A stretch of 64,000 bases of DNA from an uncultured cyanobacterium (GCA_903858015.1 CAIOGZ010000005.1:1-64000); one strand, 5' to 3'; positions 9,238 to 18,192 are shown, counted from the first letter of the stretch. Made by a program: numbers and translations. The notes: generated by a model not told the origin, from the sequence alone.

Positions 9238-9897
9238 TTACTCCTGGTTCTCTTCGTCATAGGGATAGCATTCTCCTTGTTTGTAGCGGTTTTGTGGTGA
9301 ATCGGTTTCTGCGGCTATCTCTTTGAGCTCCAGTTCCTGTGGGTGGGGCTTAAGCCCCTGCGCCAGACCAAATGTTTCTTGATTGAAGCCCAATAGCGCC
9401 TTTTTTTCCTCGGACAAACCGGCCATGACGACTTCACTAAGAAGAAAATCTTCATCCCAGAAATAATAGTCAGCCACAAACTCAAAGTCCACATGGCCAA
9501 GCAGCACACTGCCGAACTCAAGCGGTTGACCTCCGCTAGAGACCCGATCATTATGGAAGCCAATCTGCAGCTGCAAAACTTCGTGCAGAATGAGGAAATG
9601 ATAATCAGTTGGCATGTATAGTTTTGCTGATCGATGGGCCGCTAGCAATTTCTGCAGTTCGCCCAGAAGTTGGCTGGGATCAAACAGTTCCCAGATTCGA
9701 GTTCCGACCAGGCAGCCATCATTGGCCTCGGCGATCGTTCCCGCTAGCTCGTCGTCCAGTTGATCGTCCAGCTCGTCGTCCAGGAAATCACCCAGCTGAT
9801 CGCCTAGCTGATCACTTAGTTGGTCGATGCAGATGCTCAGGGAACTGTCCAGGATCGCGGCGAAGGCTTCGTCGGGTTGGAATTGCCAGCTCAACAT
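9238..9897 (-). CDS. hypothetical protein with Asp-Gln-Leu repeats
   Basis: The protein has 219 residues from ATG 9897 (a GTG at 9954 would add 19). After MLSWQFQPDEAF comes a run of about seven four-residue units of the type DQLG/DQLS/DDEL/DDQL (residues ~25-52), encoded by a 12-bp tandem repeat. The rest is acidic, contains a WELFDPSQLLGELQKLLAAH helix and a HFLILHEVLQLQIGF segment, and ends in a charged tail. I do not recognise the family. It lies ~220 bases upstream of the TIR-CHAT gene on the same strand, so it could be a partner, but the gap is large enough for a separate promoter. Confidence 0.6.
   Translation of the reverse strand: MLSWQFQPDEAFAAILDSSLSICIDQLSDQLGDQLGDFLDDELDDQLDDELAGTIAEANDGCLVGTRIWELFDPSQLLGELQKLLAAHRSAKLYMPTDYHFLILHEVLQLQIGFHNDRVSSGGQPLEFGSVLLGHVDFEFVADYYFWDEDFLLSEVVMAGLSEEKKALLGFNQETFGLAQGLKPHPQELELKEIAAETDSPQNRYKQGECYPYDEENQE
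9746..9825 (-). repeat. 12-bp coding repeat (DQLG units)
   Basis: Variants of a 12-base unit (for example cagctgatcgcc, tagctgatcact, cagttgatcgtc) follow each other without a break and encode DQL/DEL tetrapeptides. The unit length keeps the frame, so copy number can change without breaking the gene. Confidence 0.75.
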
Positions 9898-10296
9898 TCG
9901 AGGCACCCAGGCAGTGGAGGCACCTATGGGATTCCTTGCGGCGCCACTAACCACTCTGCCAGCGGCGTTGCCAAAGCGTCGCCCCTACGGTCTCGTCATC
10001 ATGGTGTCGTCCGCCCTGGCCTGGGCTTGGATTTTTCGGCTGCTAGCCCCAGGAGCAGTCCGGCCACGGCATCGCTGTGGGGCGAGGCTTAGTTGGTGAG
10101 GAACCAAGCGCAGAACAAGCAGTTGTCGAACGCAAACTCGTTTTCTGCCATCGGCGTGTTGCATTCACACCCTCCTGGGCGATCAGCCGCAGGTTGCCCT
10201 CCAATCCAACGCCGCCCGCCGCGATCGCATGGATCGGGCAGCAGCCGCCCTAGCGGTACCGCCCTTAGGCTGAAACCCTGCACCTTCGCCGGGCCC
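9898..10296. other. intergenic, nothing recognised
   Basis: This is the region between the start of the repeat protein and the Uma2 pseudogene. Several overlapping open frames exist on both strands, as expected at this GC, but none has a recognisable domain. One perfect HIP1 octamer lies near 10210. Confidence 0.45.
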
Positions 10297-10989
10297 ATGC
10301 TCGCTCCGCCCCGCCCCCTGCAGATCCCGTCCGTCCGGGAATCGGGCGCCGGGCTGCTGTCGCTCAACCTGCCTGTTTCACTCTGCGCTGGCCTGCGCTT
10401 CACCCCCGAGCAATTTGCCCAGCTGTGCTAGGCCAATCCCGAGGCAGTGCTGGAGCTGGCCGCCGATGGTTCCCTGATCTGCATGACCCCCACCGGCAGC
10501 GAAACGGGCGCCCGCAACGGCGAACTCATTTTTCAGATCAAAACCTGGGCCCGCGGCAATGGCCGGTGGAAGGCGTTCGACAGCTCCACCGGCTTCCGCC
10601 TACCCGACAACTCCGTGCTCAGCCCAGATGCTTCGCTGGTGGCCCTCGATCGCTGGCAGGCCCTCACGGCCTAGCAACGCCGCAGTTTCGCTCCCCTCTG
10701 CCCCGATCTCGTCATCGAGCTGGCGAGTCCCAGCGCTGCCGCAGGCTTCTCCGAAGGAGTTGAGGGCCCCCGCGGCCTCAGCGCCCTGCGCCAGAAAATG
10801 GCCGCCTACCAGCGCAATGGCGCCCGGCTCGGCTGGCTATTAATCCCGGCGGAGCGGGCGGTGGAAATCTGGGAACCGCTGGCCGATCCCCCGGCCCAGC
10901 CACGGCGGCTCGACGCGGCCACCGTTCTCGATGCCGATCCCCACTTCCCTGGGGTGACGCTAGATCTGGAGCAGATCTGGGCGGGCTGA
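10297..10989 (+). pseudogene. Uma2-family (PD-(D/E)XK-like) protein with two in-frame amber codons
   Basis: Read through from ATG 10297, one frame gives a complete Uma2/DUF820 protein: FTPEQFAQLC*ANPEAVLEL, MTPTGSETGARNGEL, FDSSTGFRLPDNSVLSPDAS, then ALTA*QRRSFAPLCPDLVIE, a KMAAYQRNGARLGWLLIP segment and an EIWAG-like end. The two stars are TAG at 10429-10431 and 10672-10674. Related proteins usually have Gln or Glu at such places, so CAG or GAG changed to TAG would explain both. The nuclease-like core residues (SPDAS, DLVIEL) remain. Uma2 proteins are abundant in cyanobacteria and are suspected nucleases of unclear role. The gene is most simply a recent pseudogene. Confidence 0.8.
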
Positions 10990-11041
10990 GGGTTCACTCA
11001 GGCCTGCAATAGCCCAAGCTGCTTAGCTCGTGCTAGTCGAA

Positions 11042-11317
11042 TCAGCCGGCCGCGATACGCACCAACTGATCGGCAGCATAGGAATCAGCTGCTTGCTGAA
11101 GGCGCACTCGTTCCTCGTCGGTTCTTGTGCAGGCAAAGCCATAGCGGGCTCGCACCCGCTCCGAGGCCTGCTCCAGAGCTGTCATCCCCTTGCTGGTGAG
11201 TTCGGCTACGGACAAAGTTTGGCCAGGTTGAAGAAAATCGAGGATCACGGTGGAGGGCGAATAGAGCTCGCTGCGGCGGCCGTCGGGCCACTCCAAGCTG
11301 AGACGCACTTCGGGCAT
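11042..11317 (-). CDS. MSMEG_0570-family nitrogen starvation response protein
   Basis: This is a 91-residue protein. MPEVRLSLEWPDGRRSELYS, then PSTVILDFLQPG, RVRARYGFACT and a Q/A-rich end match the small MSMEG_0570 family, which occurs almost only in Nit1C clusters. Its biochemical role is unknown. It is the most distal gene of the minus-strand run and is separated from the AIR-synthase-like gene by ~170 bases, so it may have its own transcript. Length and start (ATG 11317) agree with the family. Confidence 0.8.
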   Translation of the reverse strand: MPEVRLSLEWPDGRRSELYSPSTVILDFLQPGQTLSVAELTSKGMTALEQASERVRARYGFACTRTDEERVRLQQAADSYAADQLVRIAAG

Positions 11318-11486
11318 GGACGAGCTCCTGCAGCGCTTGCCATGTTGGCGTCCAGGCTGCCATCACGCGGTAAGAATCGCGACTACTAGCCGCGACGGCG
11401 CCAACGACGATGCTGGCGAGTGCCCTCCGAACACCGGGAGCAGTCGCCGCTGAGCACTGAAGGTTTCCAGCCTGCAGCGAACCCAT

Positions 11487-12575
11487 TCAGAAGCCTGTCA
11501 GCAGCTCACCCCCCTGCCATAGCTCGGCACTCCCAGCGGCGCAGCCAAGCTGAACGCTGGCGGCGCCCGCAGCAAAGCGACCAATCGGCTCACAACGCAG
11601 GTCCAGATCGGGGGCCACGGCGGCCTGCAACGGCGCCAGCTGGGCGGAATCAACGGCCAGGAGATAGCCATAGCTAGGAAAACAGCCCAGCCAGGCCTCC
11701 CGATCCACGCCAACCGGTGGCACGATGGCATCGAGATCGAGCTCCAGGCGGCAGCCGGCCGCTTCGGCAAACATCACCGCCGTGCCGATGATGCCTCCCA
11801 TGCTCACATCCTTGGCTGCGTGACAAAAACCTTTGGCGGCCAGCTCCACCAGCAACGCCAGCTGGCTGCGCAGTTGGGCGGCGGGGGCGTGGGTGGCGGC
11901 ATCCCAGAAGGGGTAATGGCGATGGAATCGGCCGTTGATGTTCACCAGCAGGCAACAGAGATCGCCCGCTTTGGCCGCCCGGGCCGAGAGCACGGGGCCC
12001 GGCGCCGTTCCCAGCACTGCCACCGAGAGGGCTGTGTAGGGGCTCTGCAAATTGGTGTGGCCGCCCACCATTGGGATCGCGAACTTGTCGCAGGCAAAGC
12101 GCATCCCCGCCAGCAGCGGCTGCTCGGGGCCCTCTCCCTGGCTCCAAAGGCTGTTGACCAGGGCCAATGGCCGCCCGCCCATCGCCGCAATGTCGCTGAG
12201 GTTCACCAACACCGCGCTCCAGCCAGCAAACCAGGGATCCTCCGCCACCAGGGCTGGATGCATGCCCTCGCAGGCCAGCAGCAACGGGCCCGCCACGCCG
12301 GGCACCAGGCCGGCATCATCGCCAAGGGCGGCGGCGGGGCCCAGGGCAGCAAAGGGTTGGTGGGGGAACACCGCCGCCGGGGCCTGTACATGGCGCTTGC
12401 CTTGCAGGCCTGCCAGCTGCCTGAGGCGCTCCACCAGGGGTAAGAAAAGGGTGCTGTCGCTTGGGATCGGCAACTTATCCTCTGACATCGACAAATTATC
12501 ATCGACCATCGACAAACTAGCCTCATCGCTCAAGAAACTTGGGCCTGGATTTACCCCGGGGCCGCTGCTACTCAT
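11487..12575 (-). CDS. Sll0787-family AIR synthase-like protein (PurM fold)
   Basis: The 362-residue protein has the PurM-like core: GDDAGLVPG, VNLSDIAAMGGRPLALVNSL, GGHTNLQSPYTALSVAVLG and KDVSMGGIIGTAVMFAEAAG. PurM-fold enzymes bind ATP and act on amidine or selenophosphate chemistry. In Nit1C clusters the member corresponding to Synechocystis Sll0787 is conserved, but its reaction is not known. The N-terminus carries an unusual repeat-like extension (SLSMVDDNLSMSEDKL, about residues 21-36), encoded by a ~21-bp tandem repeat at 12475-12535. The stop-start overlap with the acetyltransferase gene (12572-12575) supports translational coupling. Confidence 0.85.
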   Translation of the reverse strand: MSSSGPGVNPGPSFLSDEASLSMVDDNLSMSEDKLPIPSDSTLFLPLVERLRQLAGLQGKRHVQAPAAVFPHQPFAALGPAAALGDDAGLVPGVAGPLLLACEGMHPALVAEDPWFAGWSAVLVNLSDIAAMGGRPLALVNSLWSQGEGPEQPLLAGMRFACDKFAIPMVGGHTNLQSPYTALSVAVLGTAPGPVLSARAAKAGDLCCLLVNINGRFHRHYPFWDAATHAPAAQLRSQLALLVELAAKGFCHAAKDVSMGGIIGTAVMFAEAAGCRLELDLDAIVPPVGVDREAWLGCFPSYGYLLAVDSAQLAPLQAAVAPDLDLRCEPIGRFAAGAASVQLGCAAGSAELWQGGELLTGF

Positions 12576-13264
12576 GCCGCCAGCTGGGCTGGCCTGCGGC
12601 CATAGGCTGGTTCGTAATAGGCAAGATCGGCCTCCATCAAATGGTGGCCAACGCCACGAATCTCGATCGCTTCGATCGATTGCCAGTGCAGCCGTTCAAA
12701 GAAACGCACATTCTGGACCTGCACATGGGCCTGAAAACGTTGGCAACCCCAACCGTGGGCAGTGGTGACAGCCTTCCAGATCAATCCCTTGCCGATTTGA
12801 TTGTAGCGGCGGAAGTTGGCATGAACGCCTAATCGCCCGCCAAACCAGAGCCCGGGGGTAGTTTCCAGGATGCGCACCACCCCCACCACGCGGCCGGCGA
12901 GCAGCGTGCCATGGCTGATCGCCGCAATGGGATAGGCGTGGCGGTCGTGCTGATCGCGGTCGTGCTGCTCAAATAGGTTTTGCTCTTCGCAGAAAATGGC
13001 ACTGCGAAGATCCCAGTAATCCGCCATCAAGGGTGAAGGATCGCGCAGCAAATGGAAGGAGAAGCGATCGGAACTGGCGGTGGGTGAAAGGTGAAAGTCT
13101 TCGGCATCCACCCCAATGCCCCAACGCACCGAGGGCGTGAAGGCGCGAGGGGCCGAGCTGGTACTGCGGCCGCCACCTGGGCTCGTGGGATCAAAGGCCG
13201 AACCAAGAGCCGTATCAAGGGACGAATCAAGGGCTGAATCAATCACCGGATCAATGAACCACAT
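12572..13264 (-). CDS. MSMEG_0567/Sll0786-family N-acetyltransferase (GNAT)
   Basis: The protein has 230 residues from ATG 13264, four bases after the radical SAM stop. A longer frame back to 13342 would run deep into the radical SAM gene and is less likely. The GNAT pattern is visible: AIFCEEQNLFEQHDRDQHD, VRILETTPGLWFGGRLGVH, then GKGLIWKAVTTAHGWGC (acetyl-CoA loop region) and HVQVQNVRFFERLHWQSI. This family is specific to nitrilase (Nit1C) clusters and its acceptor is unknown. The N-terminal IDPVIDSALDSSLDTALGSA is a four-residue repeat from a 12-bp DNA repeat (13200-13262) not expected in the family. Confidence 0.85.
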   Translation of the reverse strand: MWFIDPVIDSALDSSLDTALGSAFDPTSPGGGRSTSSAPRAFTPSVRWGIGVDAEDFHLSPTASSDRFSFHLLRDPSPLMADYWDLRSAIFCEEQNLFEQHDRDQHDRHAYPIAAISHGTLLAGRVVGVVRILETTPGLWFGGRLGVHANFRRYNQIGKGLIWKAVTTAHGWGCQRFQAHVQVQNVRFFERLHWQSIEAIEIRGVGHHLMEADLAYYEPAYGRRPAQLAA

Positions 13265-13268
13265 GGCA

Positions 13269-14408
13269 CTAGAGCTGCTGCTCGAACAAGGAAAGGGCGG
13301 AGCAGGCGCCGCACTTGGCGCAGCCGGCGGCCATCGCTCCACTGCTCAGGTCTGAGGCCCGCAACAATGCCGCCACCGCCGTGTAAACCTCCACCATGAA
13401 CGCCGTGGAAGGGGCTGCATGGGCTTCGAGGGGAGTGCCAGCGATCGGCACAAACGGCACCACAAAGGGATAGACCCCCAGCTCAATCAAGCGCTGGCTA
13501 CAGGTAATCAAGGAGGCGGCGCTATCCCCCAAACCGGCCAGCAAATAGGTGCTCACTTGCCCCCTGCCAAACACAGCCACGGCCTCGGCAAAGGCCGCGA
13601 AATACTGCTCCAGGCCCAGCTCCGATTTGCCCGGCAGGATGCGCTTGCGCACCTCCGGTTCCACCACCTCCAGGTGCATGCCGAGGCTGTCAATCCCCGC
13701 CGCCTTCATGCGCCCGTACCAAAGCGGATCCGCCGGCGGTTCGCATTGGCCCTGGATCGGCAGGTTCACCCGGGCCTTGACGGCGGCAGCGGTTTCGGCC
13801 ATCAGCCGGGCGCCGCGGTCGTCGCTGTTGGGGGTGCCCGTGGTCAGCACCAGCTGCTTGACGCCATCGAGCCTGACGGCCGCCTCGGCCACCTCCGCCA
13901 CCTGCTCGGGGGTTTTGCGCACCAACGTGCGGCCATCGTCTAGCGACTGCTCGATGGCGCAGAACTGACAGGCCTCAGCCCGGTTGCGAAAGCGAATGCA
14001 GGTTTGCAGCAAGGTGGTGGCTAAGACATCGCGGGCGTGCAGCAGGGCGATTGATTTGTAGGGGATGCCATCGGCGGTGCTCAGGCCGTAGAAGGCGGGC
14101 TGCGGCGGGGTTGTGGTGGCATAGACGGGGGGTGTGGCGTCTGATCCCAAGGCCCCGGTCGATAGCAGGGCCCCATCTGATCGCAGAGCAACGCCGCCAT
14201 CTGGCTCCAGGCTGAGGTGATAGGGCGAAGCCTGGGAGACGGCGTTGTACACAGGCACCATCACCGTGACGCCATCAATCGTGAGGGCCCGGTGGTCGGA
14301 CGGACCCGCGCCGCCGCGACGGCCGGCATTGCCGGGAACCGCCGGATCCACCACACCCTGCACCTGCAGGGCCGTAACCAGATGGCCCAGGGAAGGGGCT
14401 TCAGCCAT
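13269..14408 (-). CDS. MSMEG_0568-family radical SAM protein
   Basis: This is a 379-residue protein. The cluster cysteines appear as C137, C147 and C150 ([14 protein letters not shown]), a spacing unlike the usual CxxxCxxC but typical of this family. [20 protein letters not shown] and [20 protein letters not shown] follow as parts of the TIM barrel. The C-terminus has a cysteine motif, [12 protein letters not shown], which may hold another Fe-S cluster. The enzyme is strictly linked to the nitrilase Nit1, so it probably makes or modifies the substrate, which is still undefined. It overlaps nit1 by 8 bases. Confidence 0.9.
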   Translation of the reverse strand: MAEAPSLGHLVTALQVQGVVDPAVPGNAGRRGGAGPSDHRALTIDGVTVMVPVYNAVSQASPYHLSLEPDGGVALRSDGALLSTGALGSDATPPVYATTTPPQPAFYGLSTADGIPYKSIALLHARDVLATTLLQTCIRFRNRAEACQFCAIEQSLDDGRTLVRKTPEQVAEVAEAAVRLDGVKQLVLTTGTPNSDDRGARLMAETAAAVKARVNLPIQGQCEPPADPLWYGRMKAAGIDSLGMHLEVVEPEVRKRILPGKSELGLEQYFAAFAEAVAVFGRGQVSTYLLAGLGDSAASLITCSQRLIELGVYPFVVPFVPIAGTPLEAHAAPSTAFMVEVYTAVAALLRASDLSSGAMAAGCAKCGACSALSLFEQQL

Positions 14409-15447
14409 GGGGAAGCTCCGCCATCAAGGGTGACAAACCGGCGGGCCGATGCTCTGCCAGGGCTGCGCCAGCAGCCGCTGAACCTGAAGCGCCAGCCAAC
14501 CCCGGCGGCGGCTCGAATGCCCCGATCAGCTCCACTTGGCTGGCAGGGGCGGCATTGAGCCGCAATCCGAGAATGTCGGGGCGGCTGTAGTGGCCAATGC
14601 TGTCCATCATTCGCTTGCGTTTGGTAATCAGGGCGCGGTCGAGTTCGGCAATCGCCAATCCCTCCCCTTCCGCTAATGGCCCCGCTAGATATCGTCCTTC
14701 CGGGCTGATCACCGCCGTGTGGCACCCCCCCTGAAAAGCCTTGTGCAGCCCTACATCCGGAGTGATGGCGGCGTAATCGGCAGGATCCAGCCAGGCGGTG
14801 GAACTCAACACAAAACAGCCGGCCTCCAAGGCATGGTGCCGCAGCGTTACCGCGGTTTGTTCACTAAAGATCGGCCCCACCAGCGATCCCGGAAACTGGG
14901 CGCAATGAATCTCTTCGGCCTGGCTCATCAAGGCGAAGCGGGCCAGGGGGTTGTAGTGCTCCCAACAGGCCAGGGCACCAATCCGACCCAGGGCGGTGGG
15001 CACCACCTTGAGGCCGGCCCCATCGCCCTGACCCCAAACCATGCGTTCGTGATAAGTGGGGGTGATCTTGCGCCGCTTCAACACCACCTCCCCCTGGGCA
15101 TCGAGCAGCAATTGGGTGTTGTAAAGGCTGCCGCCATCGCGTTCGTTGATCCCCAACAGCACATGCAGCCGGTGTTGGCGGGCGGCGGCGGCAATCTTGC
15201 TGAGCTCAGGTCCTGGCACCGTCATCGCCTGCTCGTAGAGCTTCAGATGGGAGGGGCCCATCAGCACGGCCGGCTCAACGAACGAGAAATAGGGGTAGTA
15301 GGGCAGAAACGTTTCCGGAAAAACGATCAGTTGAACCCCGGAACTGGCCGCTTCTGCCATAGCTGCCAGCACCCTCTCGATCGATCCCTGCAGGGAACAC
15401 AGCACAGGGCGAATCTGGGCAGCAGCAACAATCAGGGGATCGGCCAT
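14401..15447 (-). CDS. nit1: Nit1-family nitrilase
   Basis: The protein has 348 residues from ATG 15447 ([14 protein letters not shown]). An upstream start at 15483 adds an unlikely leader. The nitrilase triad is visible: glutamate in [13 protein letters not shown], lysine in [17 protein letters not shown] and cysteine in [14 protein letters not shown]. Nitrilases hydrolyse nitriles to acids and ammonia. In Pseudomonas fluorescens NCIMB 11764 the Nit1C cluster is required for growth on cyanide as nitrogen source. Here the enzyme starts the tight nit1-radical SAM-GNAT-AIR synthase run. Cyanide or a nitrile derived from it is the inferred substrate. Confidence 0.92.
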   Translation of the reverse strand: MADPLIVAAAQIRPVLCSLQGSIERVLAAMAEAASSGVQLIVFPETFLPYYPYFSFVEPAVLMGPSHLKLYEQAMTVPGPELSKIAAAARQHRLHVLLGINERDGGSLYNTQLLLDAQGEVVLKRRKITPTYHERMVWGQGDGAGLKVVPTALGRIGALACWEHYNPLARFALMSQAEEIHCAQFPGSLVGPIFSEQTAVTLRHHALEAGCFVLSSTAWLDPADYAAITPDVGLHKAFQGGCHTAVISPEGRYLAGPLAEGEGLAIAELDRALITKRKRMMDSIGHYSRPDILGLRLNAAPASQVELIGAFEPPPGLAGASGSAAAGAALAEHRPAGLSPLMAELPHG

Positions 15448-15598
15448 TGATGGCAGCGATGGGGGAGTAATACAAGGGACCACCTCGCCCAGGGGGCAGA
15501 CATACCAGGGTTCATGCAGACCAGGGTCCGAGCAGACCAGAGTACAAACAAACCACCGGGCAGGGTGCGAATCAGCTGGAGATCAGGGGGTCCTGGTA

Positions 15599-16081
15599 TC
15601 AGAGCGTCCAGGTGTCGAGAATAAAGGCACCTTCCTTACGGTGCAGTAGGATGATGTCGAGCACATCGAGCGGATTGACCGGCGTGATGCCGGGAATCAA
15701 AGCCCCTTCGCCATGGCCGTAGAGGGCCTGGAGCGCAAAGCGGCAGGCGTAAACCTTGCCGCCTTGATCCATGAATTTCTGCAGGCGGGCGTTGAAATTG
15801 AGATGGCCATCGAAGGCCGCATCGCCAAGCTTGGGGAACCCGCGCTGAACGCCCAGGGTCACACCGGGGCCGTAGAGAAGAATCGAGGTTTCAAAACCCT
15901 TATTGATCAGGCGACTGGCCTGCAGAAGGTTGACCAATCCGATCGAACCTTCAAAGGCCACGGTGTGAAATGTAACCAGGGCTTTCTCACCTGGATCTGC
16001 TTTCACATCAGGAAAAACCTTCTGCTCGTAGTCGACAAGAAAATCGCCCGGCTGATTAGCGGGACGGTTGACTTCGGGCAT
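15599..16081 (-). CDS. MSMEG_0572/Sll0783-family nitrogen starvation response protein
   Basis: The protein has 160 residues from ATG 16081 ([20 protein letters not shown]). [37 protein letters not shown] and [20 protein letters not shown] identify the family that includes Synechocystis Sll0783, induced by nitrogen starvation. The fold resembles DsrE-like proteins. A single cysteine follows the GGKVYA strand as in that fold. It lies first in the minus-strand run, ~150 bases before nit1, and is divergent from the flavoprotein gene, so the interval 16082-16272 probably holds both promoters. Confidence 0.88.
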   Translation of the reverse strand: MPEVNRPANQPGDFLVDYEQKVFPDVKADPGEKALVTFHTVAFEGSIGLVNLLQASRLINKGFETSILLYGPGVTLGVQRGFPKLGDAAFDGHLNFNARLQKFMDQGGKVYACRFALQALYGHGEGALIPGITPVNPLDVLDIILLHRKEGAFILDTWTL

Positions 16082-16094
16082 GGGACTGGGGCCT

Positions 16095-16123
16095 TGCAAC
16101 GGATTTCAAGGGCAACCGTTGCA
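16095..16123. promoter_or_regulatory. inverted repeat in the divergent Nit1C control region
   Basis: TGCAACGG and CCGTTGCA are perfect 8-bp arms separated by 13 bases, 14 bases upstream of the Sll0783-family start. They may be an operator or an mRNA hairpin. I looked for an NtcA site (GTA-N8-TAC) and saw no clear match in 16082-16272. Confidence 0.4.
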
Positions 16124-16272
16124 TGGGCGAAGTTATGCTCAGCGTCGCCATTGTTACCGAATAGCCGGAAGCCGTGGTGTCGCCTGCCGGCTGGGGAAAT
16201 GGTGTTTGTTGTTACGCAAGCATCTGCAAGCAGCCATCAAGGTTGAGGTCTTCGCCAAATCGGTGCCGACCC

Positions 16273-17610
16273 GTGTCCCTCGGTTCCGAGACCAGCCCAA
16301 ACCCTCGCCCTCCCCTGCCGATCCCTTCGCGGCGCAGCCCCCATCCCGTGGTTGTCGTCGGTGCCGGCCAGGCGGGCTTAGCCATCACCGCCTGTCTGCA
16401 ACGGCGGGGGATTCGCCCCTTGCTGCTGGAGCAACAGCGGATTGGCCATGCCTGGGAGCAGCAGCGCTGGGATTCCTTCTGCCTGGTCACCCCTAACTGG
16501 CAATGTCGCCTGCCGGATTTTCCCTACGACGGCGCCGATCCTGAGGGGTTCATGGGTCGCGCCGAGATCGTGGATTATCTGCGCCGCTTCGCTTCCCAGT
16601 TGCAACCCGATGTCCGCGAGGGGGTGAGCGTTAGCCGCCTGGGCCGCCACGGCAGCGGCTACCGCCTCAGCACCACCGAAGGCGAAATCGATGCCGACCA
16701 GGTGGTGATCGCCACCGGCGGCTATCACCGGCCCAAGCGCCATCCCCAGGCCGAACGTCTTCCGGCTTCCGTATTGCAACTCGATGCGCGCCAGTACCGC
16801 AACCCCGCCCAACTGCCGCCGGGGCCGGTGCTGGTGGTGGGCAGTGGTCAATCCGGGGCCCAGATCGCCGAAGACCTCCACTTAGCTGGTCGCCGCGTAC
16901 ACCTGAGCGTGGGATCGGCCCCCCGCTCGCCGCGCCGTTATCGCGGTAAGGACGTGGTCGATTGGTTGGATCGCATGGGCTATTACGCCATGCCGATCAG
17001 CGAGCACGCCGACCCCAGGGCTGTACGCGGCAAAACCAACCACTACCTCACCGGCCGCGATGGTGGTCGGGAGATCGACCTCCGCCAGCGGGCCCTCGAA
17101 GGCATGGTGTTGCATGGTCGCCTGGTGGAGTTGGGCCCTGATCAGATCGAGTTCTCAGCCGATCTGGCCGCCAATCTGGACCAAGCCGATGCCGTCTACA
17201 GCCGCATCCGCACCAGCATCGACGCCTGGATTGCCCGCGAAGGCATCGATGCCCCTGCAGAACCCGGCTATTGCCCCTGCTGGGAACCGCCCGCGGGCCA
17301 CCCCACCCGCCTCGATCTAGCCAACGAACCGCTGGCGGCGGTGATTTGGTGCACCGGCTACGGCAGCGACTTCAGCTGGATCGATGTACCGGTGTTCGAT
17401 GGTCGCGGAGCTCCGGCCCATGAACGGGGCATCAGCCCCAGCGCTGGCCTTTACTTCCTCGGCTTGCCCTGGCTGCACACCTGGGGATCGGGCCGCTTCT
17501 GCGGCGTTGCCGAAGATGCCGAGTATCTGGCCGAAGCCATCCGCCTGCGGCACCAATGGCGTGATGCCAGCCAAGAGAGGCTGGAGTGCACGGCTTTACT
17601 GGGTTCCTGA
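16273..17610 (+). CDS. MSMEG_0569-family flavin-dependent oxidoreductase
   Basis: The protein has 445 residues from GTG 16273. GTG 16174 is an alternative that adds a poorly conserved leader. An FAD motif (VVVVGAGQAGLAIT) and a second Rossmann motif (GPVLVVGSGQSGAQIAEDLH) fit flavin monooxygenases. WDSFCLVTPNWQCRLPDFPY near the N-terminus and TGYGSDFSWIDVPVFDGRG are typical of this Nit1C-linked group. Monooxygenases of this type add oxygen using NADPH. Together with the nitrilase this suggests an oxidised nitrile or related intermediate. It is transcribed divergently from the rest of the cluster. Confidence 0.88.
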   Translation: MSLGSETSPNPRPPLPIPSRRSPHPVVVVGAGQAGLAITACLQRRGIRPLLLEQQRIGHAWEQQRWDSFCLVTPNWQCRLPDFPYDGADPEGFMGRAEIVDYLRRFASQLQPDVREGVSVSRLGRHGSGYRLSTTEGEIDADQVVIATGGYHRPKRHPQAERLPASVLQLDARQYRNPAQLPPGPVLVVGSGQSGAQIAEDLHLAGRRVHLSVGSAPRSPRRYRGKDVVDWLDRMGYYAMPISEHADPRAVRGKTNHYLTGRDGGREIDLRQRALEGMVLHGRLVELGPDQIEFSADLAANLDQADAVYSRIRTSIDAWIAREGIDAPAEPGYCPCWEPPAGHPTRLDLANEPLAAVIWCTGYGSDFSWIDVPVFDGRGAPAHERGISPSAGLYFLGLPWLHTWGSGRFCGVAEDAEYLAEAIRLRHQWRDASQERLECTALLGS

Positions 17611-17716
17611 ACTTGCGGGGGAAGGCCTCGGGCTCCGGCCGCTCAGCTCTCGCCCCGGCTGTTGGCGGTCTTGGCCCTGTGCAGCTCTAAGGTGGATGGG
17701 GGTCCAGCGGCCAGCT

Positions 17717-17799
17717 GGGGGCATGGCGGAATGGTAGACGCAGCGGACTTAAAATCCGCAGGTCGCAAGACTGTGGGGGTTCAAGTCCCCCTGCCCCCA
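17717..17799 (+). tRNA. trnL-UAA: tRNA-Leu(UAA), no intron
   Basis: The acceptor arms GGGGGCA (17717-17723) and TGCCCCC (17792-17798) pair, with discriminator A at 17799. The anticodon arm is GCGGACTTAAAATCCGC with anticodon TAA. A long variable arm and a T arm with GTTCAAGTC complete a class II tRNA. No CCA is encoded. Many cyanobacteria carry a group I intron in this anticodon loop; here the loop is continuous. Confidence 0.95.
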
Positions 17800-18192
17800 T
17801 CGCTGAAAACCCCTGCAGCAACTGGATTTTGGCAAGGAGCTCGGCCGCGAAATCGAACTCCACCGCATCGGGTTGGATCGCTTCCCTTCGATTGGTGGTT
17901 TGATGAGCCATAGACGCGTGTTGGGGCCAGAGCTGGAGCGGCGGCTGGTGTCTCCAGCACAGCCGCTCTGCTCGGACTGTTCGCCATTCCTTGACGCGCC
18001 GCTCGCTTGAGCGCAGCTGACCCTCGTGGTCAAGGCCCGGAGCCAGCGCCATGGCCCGCCCCAAGATCTCGGCGGCATTCATACAAGCTCGCACTGCCTA
18101 GGGCGGTTGCCCGGGCGCCAGCTGCTGCGGGGCTTGGTGTGGTGGAGTACACGCCAAGCGCAAAGGGGTCTCCTGGGCGTCGCACCTAGGAA
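17800..18192. other. intergenic, nothing recognised
   Basis: The region lies between the tRNA and the YoeB remnant. Open frames on both strands (one on the minus strand runs through the tRNA) have no domain I recognise. It may be old coding sequence in decay, as the neighbouring remnants suggest. Confidence 0.4.

Noticed and set aside
13265..13342. Longer start for the acetyltransferase
   Set aside because: It would overlap the radical SAM gene by 74 bases and adds a low-complexity Pro/Ala/Ser leader; ATG 13264 gives a four-base gap.
17687..18094. Minus-strand frame encoding MGAGGLEPPQSCDLRILSPL
   Set aside because: This is the well-known false translation of the reverse strand of a tRNA-Leu gene.
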